The notes beneath the pieces are model-generated. The model did not search any database and was not told where the DNA came from. It worked only from the letters and a program-made list of their open reading frames with translations. From Sideroxydans lithotrophicus (GTDB lineage: Bacteria; Pseudomonadota; Gammaproteobacteria; Burkholderiales; Sulfuriferulaceae), in NCBI GenBank assembly GCA_022736605.1, contig DZDB01000025.1:1-17600 (forward strand): 17,600 nt of DNA. The letters run 5' to 3'. Each line of letters begins with the position of its first letter. Positions within the stretch are counted from its first letter, which is position 1. Position numbers and translations under genes: made by a program. This document shows, in pieces, positions 7,761 to 14,645 of this stretch.

Positions 7761-7994
7761 ATGAGCACCGACATCGTCAATTTCATGCTGCACATCGATC
7801 AAACCCTCAGCCCGACAGAATCGGTCGTGCTCGAAGACTGCGTATGGGAAGACCCCTGCGTATTGAGCGCGCACGTCTCGACCAACGCGCCACATCTGAT
7901 GCTGATCGCATTCGATCCGGATTGCACCAGCATGCAGCACATCCACGCCAACCTCGCCGGGCGCGGTATTAAGGCGCAACGGGTGGGGTTGTAA
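7761..7994 (+). CDS. Small HMA-like (ferredoxin-fold) protein, 77 residues
   Basis: A short protein with a strong ribosome binding site (AAGGAGTCAAGCC before ATG). The pattern of strands and helices reads beta-alpha-beta-beta-alpha-beta: DIVNFMLHID, LSPTESVVLEDCVWE, VLSAHVS, HLMLIAFDPD, SMQHIHANLAG, KAQRVGL. This is the layout of heavy-metal-associated (HMA) domains. The normal CxxC metal site after strand 1 is missing; cysteines are at 27, 33 and 55, with His at 11, 38, 45 and others. A metal role is therefore unproven, and it could be a fold relative with a different job. It follows clsB by 113 bases on the same strand, with no terminator visible, and ends 29 bases before the convergent purT stop. 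Confidence 0.72.
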   Translation: MSTDIVNFMLHIDQTLSPTESVVLEDCVWEDPCVLSAHVSTNAPHLMLIAFDPDCTSMQHIHANLAGRGIKAQRVGL

Positions 7995-8023
7995 GCCGTC
8001 CAGGGCAGGGCTGTAACGCCGCC

Positions 8024-9223
8024 TCAAGCAATCGAAGTCTTGACCCGGCTCGCTGCCAGTTTGGCGCGTTCGCGTGCAGTGTCGGTCGTGTCGGCGCACG
8101 CCAGCGCCACACCCATGCGCCGCCGCACGTAGGCTTCGGGCTTGCCGAACAGGCGGATATCGCTGCGCGGTACGGCCAGCGCTTCGGCGACGCCGCTGTA
8201 AACAATGCCGCTGGCGTCGATGCCGCCGTAAATGACCGCCGACGCACCCGGTTCGCGCAGCGCGGTATCGACCGGTAAACCCAGTATCGCGCGGGCGTGC
8301 AGGTCGAATTCGCTCTGGATCTGGCTGCACATCGTCACCATGCCGGTATCGTGCGGGCGCGGCGAGACTTCAGAGAACCACACCTGGTCGCCCTTGACGA
8401 ACAGCTCGACGCCGAACACGCCGCGCCCGCCGAGGTTGTCGGTGACGCGTCTGGCGATGTCTTGCGCACTGGTCAGCGCCGCTGCCGACATGGCTTGCGG
8501 CTGCCACGATTCAACGTAGTCGCCCTGCACCTGCACATGGCCGATGGGTGCGCAGAAATGCGTTTCGACTGCGCCGCTGTGGCCGATGGCGCGCACGGTG
8601 AGCAGCGTGATTTCGTAGTCAAAATCGACAAAGCCTTCGACGATCACGCGCCCCTGGTCGACGCGGCTGCCGCTGGCGGCGTGTGCCCAGGCAGCGGCCA
8701 CGTCAGCCGGGCCGTCGAGCTTGCTCTGGCCTTTTCCGGATGAGGACATGACCGGCTTGACCACACACGGGTAGCCGATGCCGCTGTCGATCGCTGCCTG
8801 TAATTCGGCCAGACTGTCGGCAAACTGATAGGGAGAAGTCGGTATGCCCAGGGTTTCAGCGGCCAGACGGCGGATACCCTCGCGGTGCATGGTAAGCTGC
8901 GTGGCGCGCGCGGTGGGGATCACTTCGCACACGCCGCTTTGCTCGATCGCCACCAGCGCATCGGTGGCAATCGCCTCGATTTCCGGCACCACCAGATGCG
9001 GGCGCTCCAGCTCGATGAGAGCGCGCAGTGCAGCGGCGTCGGTCATGTCGATGACGTGGGCACGGTGCGCCACCTGATGGCCGGGCGCGTTCGGATAACG
9101 GTCGACTGCGATGGTTTCCACGCCCAGGCGTTGCAACGCGATAATGACCTCCTTGCCGAGTTCGCCGCTGCCGAGGAACATCACGCGCTTGGCAGTCGGG
9201 GATAGAGGTGTGCCGAGTTTCAT
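8024..9223 (-). CDS. purT: Formate-dependent phosphoribosylglycinamide formyltransferase (GAR transformylase 2)
   Basis: A 399-residue cytoplasmic ATP-grasp enzyme that makes formyl-GAR from GAR, formate and ATP in purine synthesis, an alternative to the folate-dependent PurN. The N-terminal domain has the nucleotide-binding-like FLGSGELGKE (16-25) and the VDRYPNAPGHQVAHR segment. The ATP-grasp loop is VMSSSGKGQS (158-167), and metal/ATP residues lie in FSEVSPRPHDTGMVT (283-297). C-terminal residues about 325-399 form the small closing domain (GKPEAYVRRRMGVALA). The length fits the family (E. coli PurT has 392). The ATG at 9223 has AAGG at suitable spacing. It is divergent from the TonB-like gene across 109 bases and convergent with the small HMA-like gene. 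Confidence 0.96.
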   Translation of the reverse strand: MKLGTPLSPTAKRVMFLGSGELGKEVIIALQRLGVETIAVDRYPNAPGHQVAHRAHVIDMTDAAALRALIELERPHLVVPEIEAIATDALVAIEQSGVCEVIPTARATQLTMHREGIRRLAAETLGIPTSPYQFADSLAELQAAIDSGIGYPCVVKPVMSSSGKGQSKLDGPADVAAAWAHAASGSRVDQGRVIVEGFVDFDYEITLLTVRAIGHSGAVETHFCAPIGHVQVQGDYVESWQPQAMSAAALTSAQDIARRVTDNLGGRGVFGVELFVKGDQVWFSEVSPRPHDTGMVTMCSQIQSEFDLHARAILGLPVDTALREPGASAVIYGGIDASGIVYSGVAEALAVPRSDIRLFGKPEAYVRRRMGVALACADTTDTARERAKLAASRVKTSIA

Positions 9224-9253
9224 GGGAATCGCCTTGTGTTTGAATTAGGCGGG

Positions 9254-9259
9254 ATTTTA
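9254..9259 (-). promoter_or_regulatory. Candidate purT -10 element in a GCGGG/CCCGC hairpin
   Basis: On the minus strand TAAAAT lies about 30 bases before the purT ATG. It is flanked by an inverted repeat (GCGGG at 9249-9253 and CCCGC at 9260-9264). The -35 region 16-17 bases upstream (around 9276-9282) is a weak TTCAGG-like match. The TAAAAT box next to C-rich sequence is common for betaproteobacterial promoters, but this is pattern recognition only. Confidence 0.4.
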
Positions 9260-9279
9260 CCCGCTCGCGCAGCGACCTG

Positions 9280-9293
9280 AACCTCTTGAGGTT
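9280..9293. promoter_or_regulatory. Inverted repeat AACCTC-TT-GAGGTT, possible operator
   Basis: A perfect six-base-arm inverted repeat lies between divergent purT and the TonB-like gene. It overlaps the predicted -35 region of the purT promoter, so it could bind a repressor. It does not resemble the E. coli PurR box, and its binding protein is unknown. It could be chance. Confidence 0.3.
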
Positions 9294-9332
9294 AAAAGAA
9301 TCTGAACTCTGCACAACAAACAAGGAAATGGA

Positions 9333-10211
9333 TTGAGTCAGCAGGCAACAACCCCGTATGAACCGATTAATCTGAATGGTTTGAACCCCGGCTACTGGGA
9401 ATTCAAGGTTCGTCGCAGTACCTTGCTGGGCATCGTGGCGTCATTGCTGTTCCACGCCGCGTTGCTGCTGGTGGTGATCCGCCATCCCGAACCGCTGGTG
9501 CCGACTGGCAGCCTGCCGCCGCTGGAGGTACGCCTGAACGATTGGCAACCGCCGCAACCGGCGCGCAAGCCGCTACCCAAGCCGCTACATGCGCAGCCGC
9601 ACCAGGCCAAACCCAAACCGCAGCCCACCCGACCGGCGGCGTTGCGCAAACGCATCATCGCGGTGGACAAGGCCGTGCCGCGCGCGCAACCGCTGCCGAT
9701 TGCGCCGACCCCGCTGCCCGAACCGCATGCGGTGCCGACCCAGCCGACACCGGCAAGCAGCGATGCGCCGCCGACTGATATGGCATCGTACATCCAGGCG
9801 CAGCGTGCCAAGCGTGCGGCAGAGGAACACGGCGTCAGTGGTCCGACGCCGGATCAGGTCAGCATGGCGAATATCCAGCGCAATCTGAAAATCGACGGCA
9901 CCAACGGCGTGTTCCAGATCCTCAGCATGGGGCAGCGTCAGGCGCCGTTTTCGTTCCGGGGCTGGACCAACGATTACAGCAATGCCAAACGGCAGGTGAT
10001 TGAGGTCGATGCAGGCGTCGGTGGTGACGTTGAGCGTGCCATTGTGCAGCGCATGATTACGCTGATACGCAGTTATTACAAAGGTGATTTCAACTGGCAG
10101 TCGCAACGACTGAATAAAGTCGTGGTGCTGTCAGCGCGGCCAGAGGATAACAGCGGGCTGGAGGCGTTTCTGGTGAAGGAGTTTTTCCGCGCCGATGGTT
10201 CGCAGCGCTAA
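9333..10211 (+). CDS. Proline-rich single-TM protein with TonB-like architecture
   Basis: A 292-residue predicted inner-membrane protein built like TonB or TolA. It has a short cytoplasmic N-terminus, one TM helix (about 30-49, TLLGIVASLLFHAALLLVVI) and a long Pro/Lys/Ala/Gln-rich periplasmic spacer (about 52-146, with PxPKP-type repeats). A folded C-terminal domain follows (about 178-292, including QILSMGQRQAPFSFRGW). That domain lacks the Tyr-Pro and GxV motifs expected of a TonB C-terminus, and no exbB/exbD genes are adjacent, so classic TonB activity is doubtful. The start is a TTG with AAGGAA five bases upstream; the only nearby ATG is out of frame and stops at once. It is divergent from purT, and the bidirectional terminator before HU follows it. 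Confidence 0.78.
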   Translation: MSQQATTPYEPINLNGLNPGYWEFKVRRSTLLGIVASLLFHAALLLVVIRHPEPLVPTGSLPPLEVRLNDWQPPQPARKPLPKPLHAQPHQAKPKPQPTRPAALRKRIIAVDKAVPRAQPLPIAPTPLPEPHAVPTQPTPASSDAPPTDMASYIQAQRAKRAAEEHGVSGPTPDQVSMANIQRNLKIDGTNGVFQILSMGQRQAPFSFRGWTNDYSNAKRQVIEVDAGVGGDVERAIVQRMITLIRSYYKGDFNWQSQRLNKVVVLSARPEDNSGLEAFLVKEFFRADGSQR

Positions 10212-10248
10212 GAATGCAACAGCACTGACGTGATGCTTGTGCTGCAAG

Positions 10249-10290
10249 AAAAAGCGCAATGCCCATTCTCTGGTGCATTGCGCTTTTTTT
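10249..10290. terminator. Bidirectional Rho-independent terminator
   Basis: A run of A, then GCGCAATGC (10254-10262), a loop region that can pair further (CCA/TGG around TTCTC), then GCATTGCGC (10275-10283) and seven T (10284-10290). A-run and T-run flank the hairpin on opposite sides, so it serves both the TonB-like gene (plus strand) and HU (minus strand), which converge here. Confidence 0.92.
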
Positions 10291-10316
10291 GTCCGCGTCA
10301 ACGCGGGAGAGCGGGC

Positions 10317-10619
10317 TTATTTCTTTTTTGCTTTGGCTTTAGGCGCGTTAACGGCGTCTTTCAGGCCTTTACCAGGCGAGAATTTGGGCACGTTGGCAGC
10401 GGCAATCTTGATCTCTTCGCCGGTGCGCGGGTTGCGGCCGGTGCGGGCTTCGCGTTTGCCGGTCTTGAACGTACCAAAGCCAACCAGGGTCACGTCATCA
10501 CCGCTTTGCAGGCAGCTGCTCACGGTGTCGGTGAAGGCGCTGATAACTTCGCCAATGGCTTGTTTGGTCACGTCAGGGGTTTTGGCTGCAATCGCGTCGA
10601 TCAATTCGGATTTGTTCAT
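10317..10619 (-). CDS. hup: HU family DNA-binding protein
   Basis: A 100-residue nucleoid protein that binds and bends DNA as a dimer. The start MNKSELIDAIA, the VGFGTF turn and the signature GRNPRTGEEIKI, which forms the DNA-clasping arm, are all present. The end carries an extra Ala/Lys tail (about residues 91-100, ending KAKAKKK). This makes it about 10 residues longer than E. coli HU and is seen in some betaproteobacterial HU proteins. It is a single-gene unit: an own promoter candidate lies upstream and the strong shared terminator lies downstream. AGAGGAA lies about ten bases before the ATG. HU subtype (alpha or beta) cannot be assigned from sequence alone. Confidence 0.96.
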   Translation of the reverse strand: MNKSELIDAIAAKTPDVTKQAIGEVISAFTDTVSSCLQSGDDVTLVGFGTFKTGKREARTGRNPRTGEEIKIAAANVPKFSPGKGLKDAVNAPKAKAKKK

Positions 10620-10672
10620 TTTGCATTGTTCCTCTCTAGGTGGTTGATGTGGGGGGCGTGCGACCCGACGTC

Positions 10673-10701
10673 AGCATATACCAGCCTTTGCGCGATTCCA
10701 A
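10673..10701 (-). promoter_or_regulatory. Sigma-70-like promoter for HU
   Basis: On the minus strand TTGGAA (10696-10701) and TATGCT (10673-10678) are separated by exactly 17 bases, a good spacing, with TGG-type sequence just ahead of the -10. It lies about 54 bases before the HU ATG. No experimental support; the match is by eye. Confidence 0.6.
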
Positions 10702-10727
10702 GCCCATCGGGTGGAAGAAATAACAAA

Positions 10728-12050
10728 CTAGTTTAATTGTACCCGTTCGCCCCACGGTACCGGCGCGCGACCCTTGACCAGCCAGAGCACCGGATAGTCG
10801 GGCGCAAACGCCGGAAATTCACCCTCTGCATCGGTGAAATACACCAGCACATCGGGGCGGATGTGCGCCTGTGCCAGCCAGTCAAATACCGGTCTGAAAT
10901 CGGTGCCGGCGCCACCACTGAAACCATCCGGGAGTGTGACAGACTGCCACGGTGCGAACACCCACGGCCCGGCTTCGGCCAACCGTTCATCGCAGGCGTG
11001 CAGCGTGACCTGGGCGTTGACCTGGGCTTTCAACGCGTCGATTTCAGCGGCGAATTCCTGCATTTCTGTCGCCATGATCGAGCCGCTGGTATCGAGTACC
11101 GCGACCAGCTCGATGCGGCGGCTGTACAGGCTTGGCAGCATCGCAGCGCCTTCTCTGCGCGACACGCGCTGAAAGCTGTAATCCTCGCGCGCCGCGTGCA
11201 TCAGATAGCGCGCCAGCAGGCTGCGCCAGGGCAGTTTCGGGGCGATCAGATCATCCACCAGGCGCAGCCAGGATTCGCCCAGTCGCCCGGCCATGCGCGC
11301 CTGTTGTGCGGCCGAAGCCAGGTGTCCGCGCCACTGCTGCGCCAGTTCCTCGCGCTCGCTCGGGCTGATTTCCTGCTGGCCGGGTGCGGCGCTGGGATGC
11401 GGCTGGTCGCGCGGCTGCGGCTGGCTCGGGTTGTCGCCGTTGCCACCGGGTGCCGGACGCGGCTGGTCGTGTGCTTGTGGCGTGTGACTGGCATCCTTCT
11501 GCGGCGCGTCGTTGCCTTCGCCCTGACTGTCGTCGGCGTTCTCGCGCGGCGCATCATCCGGGCTGTCGTCGGGCTGTTGGCCGCTGTCGTTTTCGCTCTG
11601 GTCGAACAGGTGCTTGTCGAGCGTCTGTTCGCTGCTGTCCTCGGGCACCAGCGGATAAATTTCTTCGGCCGACAAGCCTTTGTATGCGTCATTTGCGAGT
11701 ATGCCGGGCGGTGGGCGCAGGCCTTCGCCGAGCAGCAATAAATTGACTGTGTGGTCGCAGGCGATATTCCAGCGTTGCATCACCCGATGGGCGCGCCGTG
11801 CAAAGTGGCCGAGCGCGCAGTGCAGTGCCTCGTGCGCCAGCACAAACTGGGTTTGCGCCAGTGACAGGCGCGCGATATAGGTTGGGTTGTAATACAGTGC
11901 GCGGGCGTCGGTGGCGACGCTGTCGCAGATTTTGACATCGACCGCCGTCAGCGGCAGGTGCATCACCAGCGCGCCGAGAAATGGTCGCTCCAGAATCAGC
12001 CGGGTGCGCGCGGCCGACAGCTTGGTGGCGATTTCGTCCGCGTCGCTCAT
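10728..12050 (-). CDS. DUF2201-type putative metallopeptidase with C-terminal VWA-like domain
   Basis: A 440-residue, probably cytoplasmic protein. The N-terminal domain has a zinc-metallopeptidase-like motif HEALHCALGH (about residues 73-82), matching HExxH plus a further His. The centre (about 145-245) is a long acidic and polar low-complexity linker rich in Asp, Gln, Pro and Asn. The C-terminal VWA-like domain keeps a full MIDAS metal site: DTSGS, the Thr in GGAGTDF, and the Asp in YFTDAEG. Such proteins (COG3864) recur beside MoxR-type AAA+ ATPases, as here; substrates are unknown. I chose the start at 12050 because it overlaps the upstream stop as ATGA. An upstream ATG at 12065 would add five residues and give a 19-base overlap. 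Last gene of a three-gene operon. Confidence 0.85.
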   Translation of the reverse strand: MSDADEIATKLSAARTRLILERPFLGALVMHLPLTAVDVKICDSVATDARALYYNPTYIARLSLAQTQFVLAHEALHCALGHFARRAHRVMQRWNIACDHTVNLLLLGEGLRPPPGILANDAYKGLSAEEIYPLVPEDSSEQTLDKHLFDQSENDSGQQPDDSPDDAPRENADDSQGEGNDAPQKDASHTPQAHDQPRPAPGGNGDNPSQPQPRDQPHPSAAPGQQEISPSEREELAQQWRGHLASAAQQARMAGRLGESWLRLVDDLIAPKLPWRSLLARYLMHAAREDYSFQRVSRREGAAMLPSLYSRRIELVAVLDTSGSIMATEMQEFAAEIDALKAQVNAQVTLHACDERLAEAGPWVFAPWQSVTLPDGFSGGAGTDFRPVFDWLAQAHIRPDVLVYFTDAEGEFPAFAPDYPVLWLVKGRAPVPWGERVQLN

Positions 12051-13105
12051 TTCATCGGCGACCATTTCAGGTCGTACAGCATCAGGTCGGTGATGGTATT
12101 CGCCCAGTCCTCGAATTCGGGCACGGCAAACAATGGCTTGCCGATGGAGCGGTGCATGTCGGTGACCAGCATCACGCCCATTTCGCGCTGCGGAAAGCGC
12201 CGCGCATAGCCGAGGATGTTGCCAAATATGCGGTTGGCTTCCAGCGTTTCACGCGCCAGCACGGCACGTCGTACCAGCGCCGCTGCCACGCCGTATTGCA
12301 GGTCGATGCCGGTCGGCACATCGGCGGGCTGGCCGGCGAGGATCGCCTCGATATCGGGCAGTTGCGCCATGTTGTCGATGAAGGTCTTGAGCTCGACCCC
12401 CGCCGCCGGGCCGACGCAGGCTTGCAGCGCGTCGAGCATGAGCGCGGGCGTGTCGCGGAATTTGTGCAGCGCGCGGTGCGCGTATTCCCACGAGCGCGGA
12501 CTGGGGAAGGCGACCGGGTTATGCGCCGCGTCGAAATGAAATAACAGGTCGGGACGAAAGCGCAGAAAGCCGATCAGGCGCGCGTCCATCTGTGCCGTGT
12601 GCGCCCACGCCACCCAGTCGTCCAGGTGCGCCTCGACTTCATAATGCGTAAAACGGTTGGCCAGCGGCGCGGGCATGGCGTAGGTGACGCCCCGGTCGCC
12701 CTGGCGGTTGCCGGCCGCGAAAATCGCCCAGCCTGATGGCACCTGATAGTCACCCAGACGCCGGTCGAGGATCAGCTGGTAGGCTGCTGCCGACACGCTT
12801 GGCGGTGCCGAGGTGATTTCGTCGAGAAACAGGATCCCCGCCGAGCCGTGGCGCTGGGCATCTGGCAGCATGCCCGGGATCGACCATTCAACCCGGTCGC
12901 CATTGCGAAACGGAATCCCGCGCAGGTCGGTTGGCTCCATTTGCGACAGGCGGATATCGATCAGCGGCACATCATGGCGTTGTGAAATCTGCGCCACCAT
13001 CTGTGATTTGCCGACGCCGGGCGGCCCCCACAGCATGACCGGTGTGTGGTGCTGGGCAGCGGCGAATTCGCGGTCGAGAATGGTCAGGATATGGGCAGGG
13101 CGCAT
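12047..13105 (-). CDS. MoxR-type AAA+ ATPase
   Basis: A 352-residue ATPase, probably a chaperone or remodelling motor acting with the VWA-bearing protein encoded next. Walker A is GPPGVGKS (27-34), Walker B is ILFLDE (91-96), and sensor 1 lies at N133 in AAGNRQGD. The RG(I/M)P-type segment after the first strands (about 62-65) and the late helical lid region are typical of MoxR relatives (COG0714). There is no membrane helix. The gene starts 10 bases after the stop of the unknown upstream gene, and its own stop overlaps the next start as ATGA, so the three are one operon. MoxR ATPases with VWA partners are known to activate or insert cofactors into other proteins; the target here is unknown. 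Confidence 0.9.
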   Translation of the reverse strand: MRPAHILTILDREFAAAQHHTPVMLWGPPGVGKSQMVAQISQRHDVPLIDIRLSQMEPTDLRGIPFRNGDRVEWSIPGMLPDAQRHGSAGILFLDEITSAPPSVSAAAYQLILDRRLGDYQVPSGWAIFAAGNRQGDRGVTYAMPAPLANRFTHYEVEAHLDDWVAWAHTAQMDARLIGFLRFRPDLLFHFDAAHNPVAFPSPRSWEYAHRALHKFRDTPALMLDALQACVGPAAGVELKTFIDNMAQLPDIEAILAGQPADVPTGIDLQYGVAAALVRRAVLARETLEANRIFGNILGYARRFPQREMGVMLVTDMHRSIGKPLFAVPEFEDWANTITDLMLYDLKWSPMK

Positions 13106-13115
13106 GGGGTTCCGA

Positions 13116-13988
13116 TCAAATGGGTGGGGCGGTCTGGGTCAGGCGGGCAGCGACCAGCAAGGCATTCAAATGCGGGGCATCGACGACTTCGGGCAGCACG
13201 CGGTAAATTTTCAGCAAGCGTTCGGGGTGCTCGGCAGCGGCGGTTTCAAGGCGCTTGCGCGTGCTGTTGCGCAGGCCGGATTGGGTCAGCAGTTCCGGCG
13301 CAATCCAGTTTAAATAGTCGCGGATCAGCGCTGCGTGTTGCGCCTCGCGCCAGGTTTCGCGCACCGGCAATTCGGGAAAATCGGCACCCGAGAGGGTGCG
13401 CCCGACCCACGCCGGATTCAGCCGCAGACCGGCATCGAGGCCAACGCCGCTGTGGTGTGCGCCGCGTCGGAACCATTGCGCGGCGGGCAGCGGGCGTGCC
13501 GCTTCGTTCACCAGTCGCGACAGCACATCGCGGTGCGGCACCGGCCAGGCGCGCGGGTCGCGGCGTGCATCGGCAGCCGTCAGGCTGGGGGCGGTAAAGG
13601 CGGTATCGGTGAGGGCGAACGGATACCAGCTTGGGTCGCCGACTGTTTCCGGCGCGCTGTACTCGCGCTGGGTTTTGAGCAGCGCCAGTGGCAGGCCGTG
13701 CTGTTTGTCGAGCAGCCACAGTTCTAGCGTGTCGCGTGCGGGGAAAGGCAGCGGCGGATGGTTCTCGAGCGCATGCAGTATCGCCGCCTGATGCTGGCAA
13801 TGGGTCAGTACGCCACCTTCACCTTCAATCCATTCGCCCGCCGGCCAGTAGCGGCTGAACGGGTTTTTGCAGTGCACCTGCCAGACGTGGCCGTCGCTGC
13901 TGTGCGCCAGCGCGTGCTCGACTTCGATTACGAACAGCATGCCCCGGTAGGGCGAGAGTTGGCGGATGGCGTAGCAATCGGCGTTCAC
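13116..13988 (-). CDS. Unknown protein, first gene of the AAA+/VWA operon
   Basis: A 290-residue protein that I cannot assign to a named family. It has no signal peptide and no membrane helix. It is rich in Trp, Pro, His and Arg, with segments such as WQVHCKNPFSRYWPAGEWI (about 36-54) and a His-Cys-rich stretch (LTHCQHQ, about 61-67). The C-terminal third is helical and ends in Leu/Ala-rich repeats that could pack as alpha-alpha hairpins. The start is a GTG with AGGAA about nine bases upstream; no better ATG lies nearby in frame. Ten bases separate its stop from the AAA+ start, so it belongs to the same transcript. By position it may be the adaptor or substrate of the AAA+/metallopeptidase pair, which is inference only. 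Confidence 0.75.
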   Translation of the reverse strand: MNADCYAIRQLSPYRGMLFVIEVEHALAHSSDGHVWQVHCKNPFSRYWPAGEWIEGEGGVLTHCQHQAAILHALENHPPLPFPARDTLELWLLDKQHGLPLALLKTQREYSAPETVGDPSWYPFALTDTAFTAPSLTAADARRDPRAWPVPHRDVLSRLVNEAARPLPAAQWFRRGAHHSGVGLDAGLRLNPAWVGRTLSGADFPELPVRETWREAQHAALIRDYLNWIAPELLTQSGLRNSTRKRLETAAAEHPERLLKIYRVLPEVVDAPHLNALLVAARLTQTAPPI

Positions 13989-14045
13989 GCAGCTGGATTC
14001 CTGAACCAGGATGGAACTGCAAGAATAAGTCCAAGTCAGATTTCG

Positions 14046-14069
14046 GGCTAGCCGTCAGCGGCCTTTTTT
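14046..14069 (+). terminator. Terminator-like hairpin in a divergent intergenic region
   Basis: GGCTAGC and GCGGCC-type arms (14046-14063) can fold into a short hairpin with one bulge, followed by six T (14064-14069). It reads as a plus-strand terminator, but no plus-strand gene ends nearby; the flanking genes diverge. It could end a short RNA, stop antisense read-through, or be chance. Confidence 0.35.
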
Positions 14070-14104
14070 GCTAAGTTCTTGCGATACCCTGATTAGGAAT
14101 TCTT

Positions 14105-14641
14105 ATGAAATTCTGTAGCGAATGCGGCAGCCACGTGGTTCAGACCATCCCGACCGGTGATAACCGCCCGCGTTTTGTGTGCCCGGACTGCGACACGATT
14201 CACTATCAGAATCCGAAAATGGTGGTGGGCACCTTGCCAGTTTGGGAGGACAAGGTGTTGCTGTGCAAGCGGGCGATTGAGCCGCAGTACGGCAAATGGA
14301 CGCTGCCAGCGGGCTTCATGGAAAACCACGAAAGCACGCAGGAAGGGGCGCTGCGCGAAACATTTGAAGAGGCCGGTGCGCGGGTTGAGATTGATCAGCT
14401 GTATACGCTCTACAACCTGCCCTACATCAGCCAGGTGTACATCATGTTTCGTGCGCGATTACTCGACCTGGAGTTCGTCGCCGGGACGGAAAGCCTGGAG
14501 GTGGCGTTGTTTTCCGAAGCCGACATTCCCTGGGATCAGCTGGCGTTTCGCACCATTGAGCAGACGCTGCGGCGCTATTTCGAGGATCGTCGCAACGGCG
14601 GATTTGGATTCCACACAGCGACCATCGCGCGTAATCGCTGA
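14105..14641 (+). CDS. Nudix hydrolase with N-terminal zinc ribbon
   Basis: A 178-residue Nudix enzyme that hydrolyses a nucleoside diphosphate derivative. The first 35 residues form a zinc ribbon with C4/C7 (CSEC) and C26/C29 (CPDC), followed by HYQNPKMVVG, the same junction as in NADH pyrophosphatases of the NudC type. The Nudix box is intact: G70, E76, R84-E85, E88-E89, G91. It lacks the extra N-terminal domain of full NudC (about 257 residues) and I do not see the NudC-specific SQPWPFPxS motif, so NADH as substrate is not assured; ADP-ribose or another dinucleotide is possible. AGGA lies seven bases before the ATG. It diverges from the AAA+/VWA operon, and its stop is only four bases from that of the convergent PilZ-like gene. 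Confidence 0.88.
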   Translation: MKFCSECGSHVVQTIPTGDNRPRFVCPDCDTIHYQNPKMVVGTLPVWEDKVLLCKRAIEPQYGKWTLPAGFMENHESTQEGALRETFEEAGARVEIDQLYTLYNLPYISQVYIMFRARLLDLEFVAGTESLEVALFSEADIPWDQLAFRTIEQTLRRYFEDRRNGGFGFHTATIARNR

Positions 14642-14645
14642 TGGT

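Noticed and set aside
10737..11741. Plus-strand open frame of 334 codons opposite the DUF2201/VWA gene
   Set aside because: HExxH and MIDAS motifs are on the minus strand. The plus product is low-complexity Arg/Val/Ala and lacks a plausible start context.
14068..14096. Possible promoter (TTGCTA and GATTAG, 17-base spacing) for the zinc-ribbon Nudix gene
   Set aside because: The -10 matches consensus at only three of six positions and the -35 overlaps the T-run of the hairpin; too weak to call.
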